The notes beneath the pieces are model-generated. The model searched no databases. It saw only the letters and a program-made list of their open reading frames with translations, and was not told the DNA's origin. From Methanococcus voltae PS (GTDB lineage Archaea > AGJL01 > Methanococci > Methanococcales > Methanococcaceae): a DNA stretch of 64,000 nucleotides. Below, one piece after another: positions 1 through 9,359 of the stretch (within the stretch, counting starts at the first letter, position 1; each line of letters starts with the position of its first letter). The position numbers and the translations under genes were made by a program. The stretch lies in the NCBI RefSeq assembly GCF_024807035.1, contig NZ_JANUCQ010000002.1, positions 124,001-188,000 on the forward strand. Direction: 5' to 3'.

Positions 1-22
1 AAAAGATTTATATTGGGATAAT

Positions 23-319
23 ATGACAGAAATCCTATTAAATGACGTAATTTCCAAAATGAAGATATATTTAAATTTGGAACAGTTTTCTAATATGGAA
101 TTCGCTCAAGAATGTGCAAAAACCGCTATAAATGTCTGTTCCGTTGAAAATTTAAATATAGTGACATTTTATGCCTGTTATTTGTATATGAGACCATATG
201 ATGAGAATTCCAATGCCTATTTGGAAATATACAAAAATTCTGTAGAAGAAATAAAGAATGGAACCATAGATATTGACCGTGGATTTAAAGAACTTACGGG
301 AGACTGTTATAATGATTAA
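23..319 (+). CDS. Small virion-module protein, possible head-tail connector
   Basis: A 98-residue, mostly helical acidic protein at the left end of the tail module. Its size, position before a second small gene and helix-rich pattern (an N-terminal KIYLN-type segment, then paired helices) resemble gp6-like or DUF1320-like head-tail adaptor proteins, but I see no decisive motif. The chosen ATG has a GGGAT ribosome binding site just upstream. The frame stays open to the window edge, so a start further left cannot be excluded. It overlaps the next gene by 8 bases, which suggests translational coupling. Function is inferred from context only. Confidence 0.5.
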   Translation: MTEILLNDVISKMKIYLNLEQFSNMEFAQECAKTAINVCSVENLNIVTFYACYLYMRPYDENSNAYLEIYKNSVEEIKNGTIDIDRGFKELTGDCYND

Positions 320-650
320 ATATTCTGAATATTGCGATTTAATGGATAAGGTAAACAAAGAACTTGTTAATAACGATATTGAAATTAAATCACAGTTTAA
401 TCCCAAAATTTCAGATTATTTATTTGAACTGTATGTATGTGCAAAACCAAATTTTCATAAAAACGTATGGAATATAGAATTGAAATTAAAAACTAAACAA
501 TTTAACAGTTTAAAATTAAATGATTCTAAATTAGACGATATAAATTCTAAAATAGGTATTATAGAAAATATTTTGCAAAAATATGATATAATACTTGAAA
601 ATATTGAATATGAAAATTCTGAATTAAATTTGATATTTAAGACAAAGTAA
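312..650 (+). CDS. Small virion-module protein, possible neck/tail-completion protein
   Basis: Encodes 112 residues from an ATG behind a GGGAG ribosome binding site, overlapping the preceding gene. An in-frame TTG at 273 lies deep inside the upstream gene and is unlikely to be used. The protein is rich in Lys, Asn, Ile and Leu and alternates short strands and helices; the C-terminal 40 residues look like a helix followed by a beta hairpin. Position between a connector-sized gene and a probable tube gene fits a tail-completion or head-closure protein. I recognise no family, so the role is contextual. Confidence 0.5.
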   Translation: MIKYSEYCDLMDKVNKELVNNDIEIKSQFNPKISDYLFELYVCAKPNFHKNVWNIELKLKTKQFNSLKLNDSKLDDINSKIGIIENILQKYDIILENIEYENSELNLIFKTK

Positions 651-682
651 TATACCAAATATATTTAAAAAAAGGTGAATGA

Positions 683-1387
683 ATGGTAATTGCAATTCAA
701 AAACCTGACCAAAAGACAATATCTGCTAGTGGAAAGCTTGCTATCCTATTGGCAGACTCTAAAGAAGAGATAATTACTACAGACGGTACAAAAACAGAGT
801 TTTCATTGTCGAATAACGAAGTTCTTTCAGGCTCTGAAATAGTAACTAAAAATGGCTTAAAGCTAAAAATAGGTACCGATTATAATATAAACGATATTTT
901 AGGTATTTTTAATAAAATAACATTTAATATTGCTCCGAGCAGTACTGATATGATAGCTGTAGAATATAGCTACGCAATCAAAGGTTTGGGCGGTGCTAGT
1001 GAATTAGAAGTCAAAGAAGAGATAGAAACGGAAGAAAAAACAATAGATTTCAGTTATGCAAAAATACAGATTGAAAAAGGTAGTTCATTGAGTGCAAGCT
1101 TCAAAGACCTTATAACACTTGGTGATATCGATACAATGGTCGAATTTGGGGGTAATATTGAAGTTACACCCAAATATCGTAAGTATATAAATGGTAGCTC
1201 TAAAACTGCCACTATTGCTATTCAAGTTTATGAAGAGCAGGCTGACGTAGTATATGGTGCAACAGCTCCAAAACGGCTAATTATCTTAAAAAACGTTAAA
1301 AAGAAGAGTTCAGGTTTAAAATTCTCATCTGCAGAGCGTAATTTTGATTTATCAGTTCAAAAGCTGGAAATAATTGATTACATTTAA
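683..1387 (+). CDS. Probable major tail (tube) protein
   Basis: A 234-residue beta-rich protein with a GGTGA ribosome binding site. It has a conserved-looking ordered core (residues about 20-110, with a GTKTEFSLSN-type strand-turn segment), an acidic central linker (EVKEEIETEEK, near residue 115) and a second beta domain that ends in a long strand. Size, all-beta character and position directly before the distal-tail gene fit a siphovirus tail-tube subunit. It could instead be another baseplate-hub or sheath-like component. It stands alone, with a 148-base gap before the next gene. Confidence 0.45.
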   Translation: MVIAIQKPDQKTISASGKLAILLADSKEEIITTDGTKTEFSLSNNEVLSGSEIVTKNGLKLKIGTDYNINDILGIFNKITFNIAPSSTDMIAVEYSYAIKGLGGASELEVKEEIETEEKTIDFSYAKIQIEKGSSLSASFKDLITLGDIDTMVEFGGNIEVTPKYRKYINGSSKTATIAIQVYEEQADVVYGATAPKRLIILKNVKKKSSGLKFSSAERNFDLSVQKLEIIDYI

Positions 1388-1535
1388 TCAAATATATAAG
1401 AGTTATTAAAATCATGCTAATTAATTCCAATAGAATTTATTTTAAAATTCCTTAAATTCTCTAAAACTCTTCTTTTTATGAAATTTAATCATATTTATAG
1501 AGTATTTTACATTATTAAATTTTAAATGTGGTAAA
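1388..1535. other. Gap where tail chaperone and tape-measure genes would normally lie
   Basis: The 148 bases are AT-rich, hold no open frame of useful length on either strand and end in a GTGGT ribosome binding site for the next gene. In siphoviruses and gene transfer agents this interval usually holds the tail-assembly chaperones and a long tape-measure gene. No remnant of either is visible. Confidence 0.6.
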
Positions 1536-4379
1536 ATGACATTATATTATCATAAAGAAGCAAGTAGTAACAATATAACTGTTAAAATTCCCTTTGTTCC
1601 TGCAAACAGTACCAAATATATAACTATTGAAGAAAATTCTGAACATATTCTATATAATGACCCAAAAAATACTTATAAATACTTCTGGAAGTTTTCAGAT
1701 ATTACTTCACTTTCAGATTGGAGCGTAGAAAGTGGTTCAAAAGATAATGCAATATTTAGCAATGGAATTATGAGACTCGATGCGTCAAACATATATATTC
1801 GCTATGTTGAATTACCCGAGTCTTACAGACTTATAAGTAGATTTAGACCAGAGCATGTTTATTGTGGTATTTCACTATGGAAAGATTATGGAAGTTATGT
1901 CGATACTATTAGCTATGGGGACGGTACAAGTAGTTCTGATATTTACCAAGGGCAATATATTAAATTGAATAACTCAACTATAGCCAGTGTATATAATTTA
2001 TTAAATACTAACTGGTACGTTCAAGAATATAAGGTTACGGATTCTAAAATAGGTTTTTATGCAAATAACGAACCAATATTCGAAAAAAGTATTAATTATG
2101 ACGTTAGCGTTTTTGATAAGTTACGTATACATAGTACCACTTCAGGTGGTGGCTCGGGTATCATCTATGTAGATTATATCGCAATTGCTGAATATTTTGA
2201 GAATATCCAAATAACTTCCACTATTGTAGATAATATGTTGAAAATTAAAGTCATCAATAATAACAACTTTGATTTAGTGAATTATCCCCTTAATATTGAC
2301 GTATCAGAGCTAAATTTATCGACAGAGGGTTTAAAAATTTTGGATACGGACGATACAAAGGTAAATATTGTATTCAATAATCAACAGTTATATACTAGTC
2401 AGGATAATTTGCAAGTTTACGCCGAAGTATCCTGCGGGATGGGTTTAAAAAGTGTAAAAATTCAAAATAATCAGTATATCGCCCAAGATATGGTAAAATT
2501 GGATAACTCAAAAAATACTTATAGTTCAAACATACTTCTTTCAGATTCCATTAATAATTTGAAAGTCATTGCTACTAATAAAGAGGACATAGTCTCAAAT
2601 TCAGACGTTAAAATTGTAAATAAAATAACTCCTGTTACGGAAGATAAACCCGTTGTAACAATAATTAAAACTCCCCCAATTCCAGAAGTTACGAGTGAAA
2701 ATTACGTTACATTGCAATGCGATATTTCAGATTCCGATAATATACTCTACGTTAGAGGATATAATAATAAATTAAAAGGTTACATTGAATTAAGTAAGGT
2801 TGAAGGCACTATAAATCGACATAGTTGTAATATGCCATTGTTTTATGGCGATAATCATATTAATATAATTACTTCAGACGTTAAAAATTATTTGGGCACA
2901 TCTGAAACTCTTGTCCTCACCAAAAATGATACAACGGCTCCAAAAATTATTTTTGACACCATGTGTGTTAAATGTATAGATGAACCTTACAGGGTTCTTG
3001 CTAAAGTTTACGACGATGAAAGTGGTTTAAAAGATGTAAAAGTTGTCCATTACGGCAATGAAACGAAAATACATTATATGGACTATGTCGGAAATGGAAT
3101 CTACGAAAAATTAATAAATTTAGTAGATGGTGAAAACAGAATAAGAATAATTTCGTTAGATAATAATGGTAATGAATTGATTTCAGATATTAAAACCATT
3201 ATTAAAGAAAATAAGGAAACTGTTAACGTGATTAGACAAGAATTAACTCCTCACTTAGATATAATATTTGAAAAACCGATTAACAAAGTAACAGACTCAA
3301 TATATAACGTAGAATGTTTTATAAACACGAATTTACAGCTTGATGGTGTTTACATAATTTTAAACGGAAATTCAATTAGATTAGATTGTATTGGCGACAA
3401 AAAATATTGTAAAAAAGTTAAATTAAATGAAGGGCTCAATAATTTATATTTACAGGTCAAAGGGCAAGGTTTAACAAAATATACTGAAAAATATTCAATA
3501 TATTATTCTTTAAAAAATACTTTGAAATATATCAATAATGACAACGAAATTATTGTTTTTGAAAAAAATATTGATTATGAAAAATTGAATAATAATATTG
3601 ATACGTTGATATTTAGAAATATTGATGGATTAAATTGTTCAAAAATGAATTATGAGACCAAAAAATCTAATAATGGAATAATAATTAATAATGGTACGTT
3701 AAATCCGTATAATTTAAAAATAAATGGGTTGATTATTTCCAAAAATCCAGAACTTCTTGAAAAAAAGCTTACAAATATATTTTCACCGACTAAATCTGGT
3801 GTTTTATACTTACAGTATGATGAAACTTACGAATGTCCGTGTAAAGTATGTAACATTAATATAAACTCTGAACCCGACTCTAAAACCGATACAGTGCGCG
3901 AATTTTCCATAGAATTAATAGCGGAAAAACCTTATTGGCTATCTAGTGAAAAATCTGTTGAATTTTCAAAAGGTTCTTTGGGATTTAAATATCCATTAAG
4001 ATTACCTATAAACTTCGGACGGGTTAATAACCATAAGATGATTATCAATTCTGGTTATGTAGAAACTCCATTAAAATTAGAGATTAACGGACCCATGAAT
4101 ACAGCCGATGACTGTTTAATAGCCAATAATAGTACTGGCGAACATATTAAGTTGTGCAAAAAGCTTGATATCCATGAATCGCTTTTTATAACCACTGAAC
4201 CGATTAACGTCCTATACATGAATAAAAATACTGGAGAAACTAAAAAAGCTTTTGATTATATTACAATGGATAGTAAATTCTTTAATTTAAAAACTGGAAC
4301 TAATGACATTGAATTAACAACTTCAAATCCCGATTTAACTTTAAAAATGACTTATCGGTTTAGAAATTTAACTTTGTAA
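1536..4379 (+). CDS. Tail adhesin: ConA-like and Ig-like modules joined to a distal-tail (Dit) domain
   Basis: A 947-residue structural protein. Residues about 50-220 look like a concanavalin/LamG jelly roll of the kind that accompanies DUF2341 in archaeal surface proteins; the module ends in a YVDYIAIAEYF strand. Residues about 225-650 form several Ig-like beta-sandwich repeats with similar D-x-S-G-L turns. Residues about 660-947 resemble the siphovirus Dit/tail-component family: an LEKKLTNIFSP segment, an FSIELIAEKPYW segment and a C-terminal beta sandwich. Dit normally forms the hexameric ring joining tail tube to baseplate; the N-terminal modules would project as receptor-binding arms. 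The order, with the adhesin in front of Dit, is unusual. There is no signal peptide, as expected for a virion protein. Confidence 0.7.
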   Translation: MTLYYHKEASSNNITVKIPFVPANSTKYITIEENSEHILYNDPKNTYKYFWKFSDITSLSDWSVESGSKDNAIFSNGIMRLDASNIYIRYVELPESYRLISRFRPEHVYCGISLWKDYGSYVDTISYGDGTSSSDIYQGQYIKLNNSTIASVYNLLNTNWYVQEYKVTDSKIGFYANNEPIFEKSINYDVSVFDKLRIHSTTSGGGSGIIYVDYIAIAEYFENIQITSTIVDNMLKIKVINNNNFDLVNYPLNIDVSELNLSTEGLKILDTDDTKVNIVFNNQQLYTSQDNLQVYAEVSCGMGLKSVKIQNNQYIAQDMVKLDNSKNTYSSNILLSDSINNLKVIATNKEDIVSNSDVKIVNKITPVTEDKPVVTIIKTPPIPEVTSENYVTLQCDISDSDNILYVRGYNNKLKGYIELSKVEGTINRHSCNMPLFYGDNHINIITSDVKNYLGTSETLVLTKNDTTAPKIIFDTMCVKCIDEPYRVLAKVYDDESGLKDVKVVHYGNETKIHYMDYVGNGIYEKLINLVDGENRIRIISLDNNGNELISDIKTIIKENKETVNVIRQELTPHLDIIFEKPINKVTDSIYNVECFINTNLQLDGVYIILNGNSIRLDCIGDKKYCKKVKLNEGLNNLYLQVKGQGLTKYTEKYSIYYSLKNTLKYINNDNEIIVFEKNIDYEKLNNNIDTLIFRNIDGLNCSKMNYETKKSNNGIIINNGTLNPYNLKINGLIISKNPELLEKKLTNIFSPTKSGVLYLQYDETYECPCKVCNININSEPDSKTDTVREFSIELIAEKPYWLSSEKSVEFSKGSLGFKYPLRLPINFGRVNNHKMIINSGYVETPLKLEINGPMNTADDCLIANNSTGEHIKLCKKLDIHESLFITTEPINVLYMNKNTGETKKAFDYITMDSKFFNLKTGTNDIELTTSNPDLTLKMTYRFRNLTL

Positions 4380-4482
4380 GTATTAAACTTATATTTTATA
4401 ATTTTATAATTTTATAATTTTGTAAAATATCAATATCCTAAATAATATTTAATATATTTAATAATTCTAAATAGGTGAAATT

Positions 4483-5334
4483 ATGGAATGGAGTGGATTT
4501 TTTAACGATAATAACGGCGATAGACAATATGATGCAGTAGACTGGGCCAAATTTATTACTAAATTGGTTAGTTCGGGTTTATTATATTTAGGAGATAATT
4601 TGAAGGTTGAACACGTTGCTAATTCGGATATCGTCGTAAAAAAAGGTTCTGCAATTATTGAAGGTTATGGTTACGAACTTACTGAAGACAAGATAATTAC
4701 GTTGGATGTAGGCAGTGGCTCAACTAGGGTTGACAAAATAGTTTTAAGGCTTGACCGTAGTGAAAATGTGCGAAATGTAAGTTTAAAGATTATCAATGGT
4801 GACCTAGTACGAAATGAAACCATTTATGATTTATTACTCGCAGAAATAACTGTAAATTCGGGTCAAACGTTTGTAATTCCTGAAAATATTATTGATATGA
4901 GAGAAGATTATTCCGTTTGTGGCGTAGCCCACTCTACAAACCAGGAATCACAAATTGATACGTGGTTTAACCACGTGAAAGAAAAATATCGGCTACCACT
5001 CGTTGGTGAAATAACGCTTATAAATAATACCCAGACAATGGCTAGTCCATATACAATTCCAAATTGGCAATTATATGATAGTATCCGTTTTGAATTAATT
5101 TGGCAAGCTGTGGAGTCTTACGATGTAGAATTGGACATTGTAGTGAATGGTGAAGCACATAAACTATATACTAGTAATGCAGCTTGTAAATTCTTCTGCA
5201 AAAAAATCCCTGCTTGTGAATCCATTAGTTGGAAGGTAACCCCCCAATTGCCTAGTGACCATTATAGACCTGGACGGTGCGTTTCTTTAAAAATAATCGG
5301 CGAATATGGTACAAGCTTTTTAGCGCAGAACTAA
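4483..5334 (+). CDS. Baseplate / receptor-binding (fibre) protein
   Basis: A 283-residue protein behind a GGTGAAATT ribosome binding site. Residues 1-150 match the architecture of phage baseplate or structural proteins seen in Firmicutes phages: a VVKKGSAIIEGYGYEL segment, then an RVDKIVLRLDRS segment, then a YDLLLAEITV segment and an IDMREDYSVCG segment. The last ~110 residues are a separate beta-rich domain (W- and C-containing) likely to be the tip or receptor-binding part. It follows the Dit-adhesin gene and precedes the Gp37-like gene, as in siphovirus tail-tip operons. Confidence 0.7.
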   Translation: MEWSGFFNDNNGDRQYDAVDWAKFITKLVSSGLLYLGDNLKVEHVANSDIVVKKGSAIIEGYGYELTEDKIITLDVGSGSTRVDKIVLRLDRSENVRNVSLKIINGDLVRNETIYDLLLAEITVNSGQTFVIPENIIDMREDYSVCGVAHSTNQESQIDTWFNHVKEKYRLPLVGEITLINNTQTMASPYTIPNWQLYDSIRFELIWQAVESYDVELDIVVNGEAHKLYTSNAACKFFCKKIPACESISWKVTPQLPSDHYRPGRCVSLKIIGEYGTSFLAQN

Positions 5335-5335
5335 T

Positions 5336-5358
5336 TTAAAGCTAATTTAAAGCTAATT
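5336..5358 (+). repeat. 11-bp tandem repeat between tail genes
   Basis: About two full copies of GCTAATTTAAA plus partial flanks lie directly after the baseplate gene stop. This is a simple slippage-type repeat. Confidence 0.7.
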
Positions 5359-5371
5359 TACATGTGATATT

Positions 5372-6322
5372 ATGATAAAAATATTAAATAAAAATTTTGA
5401 ATACATTAACGCAATAAAAATAAATGAATTATTGAATTTAAAATGGGATAGAAAATTTTATTCTCCCGATATTTTTTCATTTAATTGTAAATATGATAAA
5501 GATATTGATGTTGGGCAGTATGTGCTTTATAATGGTTATTTTGGTATTATTGAGTACCTAAAAACAACTCTTGACGGATATATGCAAGTAAATGGCAAAA
5601 GCCCATTGTCTATACTGGGCAGAAGGGTAGTAATTAATGAAGATTATATCAATAATATGGCAAAGCCATTTAAAGCAATCATCCTAGAATTAATTAACGC
5701 GAATGTTACAAATCCAGTGGATACTACTCGTAAAATAGATTTTATCGATATTTCCAACATTGTTGCAGATGGTAATATTTATGAATGTAGATGTAAAGGT
5801 AAAGATTTAGGAAATACTTTAAGCTCGATTTGCAAGGATAATAACATCGGTCAACGAATGATTTTTGATTATATATCTAAAAAATTTATATACGAACTTT
5901 ATACTGGCAAAAATAGGGGTATAAATCAATCTGAAAACGAATGGATTATATTTTCCCCAGAAATTGGCAATATATATAATCAAGAATATATTAAAGACAT
6001 AAAAATACTAAAAAATGTAGAATACGATATTAATTATAGTAAATTTAATAAATCGCCTTATCATACGGAAATTGCTTCTGGAATAGATAGATTTGAATTT
6101 ACAGACGATAAATTTGTTGAAACAATAATAACTTTAAATACAGAAGTTAGTGACGATTGTGGTTATAAAGATTTATGGGATTTAGGCGATATAGTGACTT
6201 GTAAAAGTAATAAATTTAATTTTAGTATCGATTTACCAGTTATTGAAGTTTCAGAATTGATTAAAAATAATAATTTTAATTTAAGCGTTAAATTTGGAGA
6301 TATTGAAGGTTTTAAAAAATAA
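5372..6322 (+). CDS. Gp37-like siphovirus tail protein
   Basis: A 316-residue protein with the pattern of the siphovirus ReqiPepy6 Gp37-like family: an N-terminal segment on local coordinates (RKFYSPDIFSFNCKYD), a GYFGIIEYLKTTLDG strand pair, a GKSPLSILGRRVV segment, and a C-terminal half with DLWDLGDIVTCKS and a KFGD ending. Members form the tail-tip hub below Dit. The start ATG has a GTGATATT ribosome binding site. It is the last gene of the module; the next gene is on the opposite strand and chromosomal in character. Confidence 0.75.
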   Translation: MIKILNKNFEYINAIKINELLNLKWDRKFYSPDIFSFNCKYDKDIDVGQYVLYNGYFGIIEYLKTTLDGYMQVNGKSPLSILGRRVVINEDYINNMAKPFKAIILELINANVTNPVDTTRKIDFIDISNIVADGNIYECRCKGKDLGNTLSSICKDNNIGQRMIFDYISKKFIYELYTGKNRGINQSENEWIIFSPEIGNIYNQEYIKDIKILKNVEYDINYSKFNKSPYHTEIASGIDRFEFTDDKFVETIITLNTEVSDDCGYKDLWDLGDIVTCKSNKFNFSIDLPVIEVSELIKNNNFNLSVKFGDIEGFKK

Positions 6323-6338
6323 TAACCTGTATAAAAAT

Positions 6339-6371
6339 AAAAGAATAATAAAAGAATAATAAAAGAATAAT
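6339..6371 (+). repeat. 11-bp tandem repeat at the module/chromosome boundary
   Basis: Three copies of AAAAGAATAAT lie between the convergent ends of the tail gene and the beta-propeller gene. The adjoining A/T runs could end transcription from both sides. Confidence 0.7.
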
Positions 6372-6404
6372 AAAAAAAATTATTTATGTTATTTTTTATT
6401 TAAT

Positions 6405-8771
6405 TTATTTAACTTTAAATTCATAAATAACTTTTTTAGTTGTACTACCTTCTTCCCAGCTTCTAGAATATTCAAATTCAACTGTGGCAGTACCTGCTTT
6501 TAAAGCGTTTAATTTCCATTTGTGAGTACCTGAAGCCCCCATCAAGTCATTTTCTGGTGCGAAGTAGTTATCTGTGATTATTTTTACTACATCGTCGTTT
6601 TTAGTGTAATTATATTCCCAAATGTAACCTGTTGAAGGGTTTTCCTCGAGTTCTATTTCATAAGTTTCATTTACACTTAATTCTACGTTTTTAACGATTG
6701 TTTCGATGTTTTTGTTTTCATCTGGTGCAATATTCACTATTTCAGTATTATTTTCAGTTTTTATATCGTCTTCGTTGTAGATTTTTACCGAAGTTGTATC
6801 TTCATCATTTTCATCGTCGTAAATTTTTATATCATCATATGGAATTTTAATTTTTTTAACGATGTCCCATGTTTTTTGATTTATAATGTGGATTTCTTCA
6901 TATGAGAAGGTAAACAAGTAATCATTTATGTACAATGACCTTGAAACATAGTTTTCATGCTTATCTTGTTTCTTCATTGTTATTTTGTAGTCTTCGGTTG
7001 CTTCTGCAATTTTTAAAATATATGCACTGTCACCTGCGGGGAGTACAACGACTCTATTTTCATTGTCCCAAAGGAATGCGTGAGGTTCGTAAAGTGCTGT
7101 AGACCATTTTTGACCAGCTATTGCATAACTATTCAATTCTTTTGGATTTTCAACGTCACTTACATCAAATATTGATACTTTTACATCGTTATATTCATCC
7201 TTACCAATTCCAAGAACTATGTTTTCTTCGAGTGGGTGCAAGTATGTTGAATATCCTGGTATTTTCAAATCACCCAATAAAGTTGGTTTTTTAGGATTAC
7301 TTAAATCAATTACCATGAATGGGTCAATATCTTTGTATGTTACGAGGTATAATCGTTCTTTGTCAAATCTTGCGCTGTAAATTCTCTCATCTAAACCAAG
7401 GTCTTTTAATTCTCCAATTATATTTATTTTATTGTTTTCAATGTTTGTTACATCGAGCACGTAAACTGAATTGGTTGATTTAGTTTCAGAAGCCCAATAT
7501 CCGGTTTTGGTTGTAGCAATTCTTAAATTACCATCGTATTCATCCATTGAGTATTTATTTAATAATTTACCTGGCACACTACCTGATGAAACGCTTAAAT
7601 TGTCGAGTTTAACTTTAATTATTCCCGTACTTTCAATTTCGTCCCATTTTTTAGTCATGTATTTATCGAAATCTTTGTTAAATTCTTCCCTTAAATTGTA
7701 GCTTTCCTCACTTGGAAGGCTATTGTAGTATTCTTCGATTGTAGTCATTATTTCGAGATATTTTGCAGGTTCTCCAAAATCCTCGTTAGCGTAAACTCTT
7801 TTGATTTTATCCATTACGTCTTTTGGGAAATAGTTGTTTCCGTTTTCAAGGATGTATTCCATCATTACTTTGTTGTATTCTGGAGTTACATGGTATGTAA
7901 AGTAAAGGTTATCTTCGGAGAAGTAGGCTGTTGAATCATAGGTACCAACTACACTGATAGAATCTTCGATTTCGCCACTATTTACGTCCATTTTAGTTAT
8001 AATGTATGTTACTTCGTCATTATAATCTACGATTGGAGGTAATATTGGATAGTACATTTTTGCATATGGCAAATTATAGTTTTCATAGAATATTGGCCCA
8101 TATTTTTCTGAAAGTATCATGTACAATTTTCCATCGATTATTCTTGAATCAATGTATCTTGTATCGTTAATATTTTTAGACCAGCTTAAATATGGGTCTT
8201 TTATATCTTTAACGTTATAGCAAGAAATTTTATCGTATTCGATTATTAATAAATTATCTCCTTGAAGGTATAATTCTCCGCTTTTACCGATTTCGCCAAT
8301 TAACTTTGCAGTTTCTGGCGGTAAAGCATCAATCATGTAGGTTTTACCATTGTATCTATTAGGAGAGTAAAATATTTTTTCTCCATCGGTTTTAACAATG
8401 TCGGCTTCGTCTACTCCTTTCACTTGAACGTTAGTTTCTGAATATCTTGACGTACCGCCTGAAGAAGTACCGGTATTAGATGATGTGTCAACATCCATAC
8501 TTTTGGCATTTTCAGTTGTCGCGTAACTGATACCATCCTTAAAGCCTGACATAGCACCATATATGCTAGATTGGGAATTTTTTAATTCCTGTCTTTGTTC
8601 TAAGACCTCTTTTGAACCTATAGGAACCATCTTGAAGTCCAAACCATTCCAATTTTGTAATTTAGTATCCCCTTGACTATCAGTCAGATAATTTTGACTG
8701 CTAAATCCAATAATTATTGCCCCCACGGCTACAATTATAAATGCAAGGATGCTAAATCTTTTTAAATCCAT
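6405..8771 (-). CDS. Secreted beta-propeller protein with C-terminal chagasin (I42 inhibitor) domain
   Basis: A 788-residue exported protein. Residues 5-27 form an N-terminal signal/anchor helix. The segment ETNVQVKGVDEADIVKTDG, near residue 110, is the hallmark of the secreted beta-propeller family PF09826; the propeller blades fill residues about 110-640. An acidic linker follows. Residues about 690-788 are a chagasin/I42-type inhibitor domain with the NPSTGYIW loop and the GTHKW segment; this family blocks papain-like cysteine proteases. The gene is monocistronic, with a GGTG ribosome binding site, and converges on the tail module. The biological target is unknown. Fusion of propeller and inhibitor suggests control of, or defence against, an extracellular protease. 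Confidence 0.8.
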   Translation of the reverse strand: MDLKRFSILAFIIVAVGAIIIGFSSQNYLTDSQGDTKLQNWNGLDFKMVPIGSKEVLEQRQELKNSQSSIYGAMSGFKDGISYATTENAKSMDVDTSSNTGTSSGGTSRYSETNVQVKGVDEADIVKTDGEKIFYSPNRYNGKTYMIDALPPETAKLIGEIGKSGELYLQGDNLLIIEYDKISCYNVKDIKDPYLSWSKNINDTRYIDSRIIDGKLYMILSEKYGPIFYENYNLPYAKMYYPILPPIVDYNDEVTYIITKMDVNSGEIEDSISVVGTYDSTAYFSEDNLYFTYHVTPEYNKVMMEYILENGNNYFPKDVMDKIKRVYANEDFGEPAKYLEIMTTIEEYYNSLPSEESYNLREEFNKDFDKYMTKKWDEIESTGIIKVKLDNLSVSSGSVPGKLLNKYSMDEYDGNLRIATTKTGYWASETKSTNSVYVLDVTNIENNKINIIGELKDLGLDERIYSARFDKERLYLVTYKDIDPFMVIDLSNPKKPTLLGDLKIPGYSTYLHPLEENIVLGIGKDEYNDVKVSIFDVSDVENPKELNSYAIAGQKWSTALYEPHAFLWDNENRVVVLPAGDSAYILKIAEATEDYKITMKKQDKHENYVSRSLYINDYLFTFSYEEIHIINQKTWDIVKKIKIPYDDIKIYDDENDEDTTSVKIYNEDDIKTENNTEIVNIAPDENKNIETIVKNVELSVNETYEIELEENPSTGYIWEYNYTKNDDVVKIITDNYFAPENDLMGASGTHKWKLNALKAGTATVEFEYSRSWEEGSTTKKVIYEFKVK

Positions 8772-9359
8772 TTTGACACCTTCTGTATCTTTTTGTATAT
8801 TTAAATTTAATTATTAATAAATAAACAATAAATAAACAATATCTATATGATTAAACTATAAAATATTAAGGATATGAAATAAATTAAATAAAGTATTTAA
8901 ATTAAATATATTTACTAAATCATACGAGGCATAATATAAAATATAAAATATAAAATATAATATTTTTTTGTAAATTTAGGACTATTTTTAATTATTTATT
9001 CATTAACATATTGGCATATTAACTATTGAAATATATTATAAATCTAGTTTAAATTTGTACTAAAGTACGGCATTTAAATTCGGAGGTTTGTATAACCATA
9101 TTTATCGAGTTAATAGATTTTTAACTCTTGATATAATATATTAGTGTACTTTATTATAACAATGTGTATTATGTAAGGTACTCACCGAACATTATTTAAG
9201 CATGCTTAAATTAAAAATATTTACATTCGTATCCTTAAATAATCAAATTTATATATTATGTGTAATAAATAGTATAACTTGCCAAAATTATCGAAATAAT
9301 GGAATTATATCAAAAAATTGAAAAAAATAAATTCTTTATTCAAAATATGGGTGAGTAAC
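8772..9359. other. Long divergent intergenic region before argF
   Basis: About 590 AT-rich bases lie between the divergent beta-propeller and argF genes. A 7-bp tandem repeat (ATATAAA, about four copies) lies near 8938-8963. I see no convincing small gene or RNA. Promoters for both flanking genes should lie here. Confidence 0.5.

Larger units (their letters stand above)
1..6322 (+). mobile_element. Tail-morphogenesis part of a tailed provirus or gene transfer agent (right end)
   Basis: Six co-directional genes run from the left window edge to 6322 and then give way to ordinary chromosomal genes on the other strand. Three are recognisable by fold signature: a Dit-like C-terminus (1536-4379), a baseplate/fibre-type protein (4483-5334) and a Gp37-like tail protein (5372-6322). 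The earlier three have sizes and positions expected of neck and tail-tube proteins. Gene order (connector, completion, tube, Dit, baseplate, Gp37) follows siphovirus logic, but no tape-measure or tail-chaperone gene lies between tube and Dit. Methanococcus voltae is known to release tailed transducing particles (VTA), so a gene transfer agent is possible; the head genes would be left of the window. No integrase or attachment site is seen. Confidence 0.75.

Noticed and set aside
6323-6404. Attachment site at the right end of the tail module
   Set aside because: Only slippage repeats are present; there is no tRNA gene and no second copy could be checked within the window.
7471-7701. 76-codon open frame on the plus strand
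   Set aside because: It lies opposite the beta-propeller gene, lacks a ribosome binding site and has no recognisable protein features. Similar antisense frames over argF, glmM, purF, top6B and others were rejected for the same reasons.
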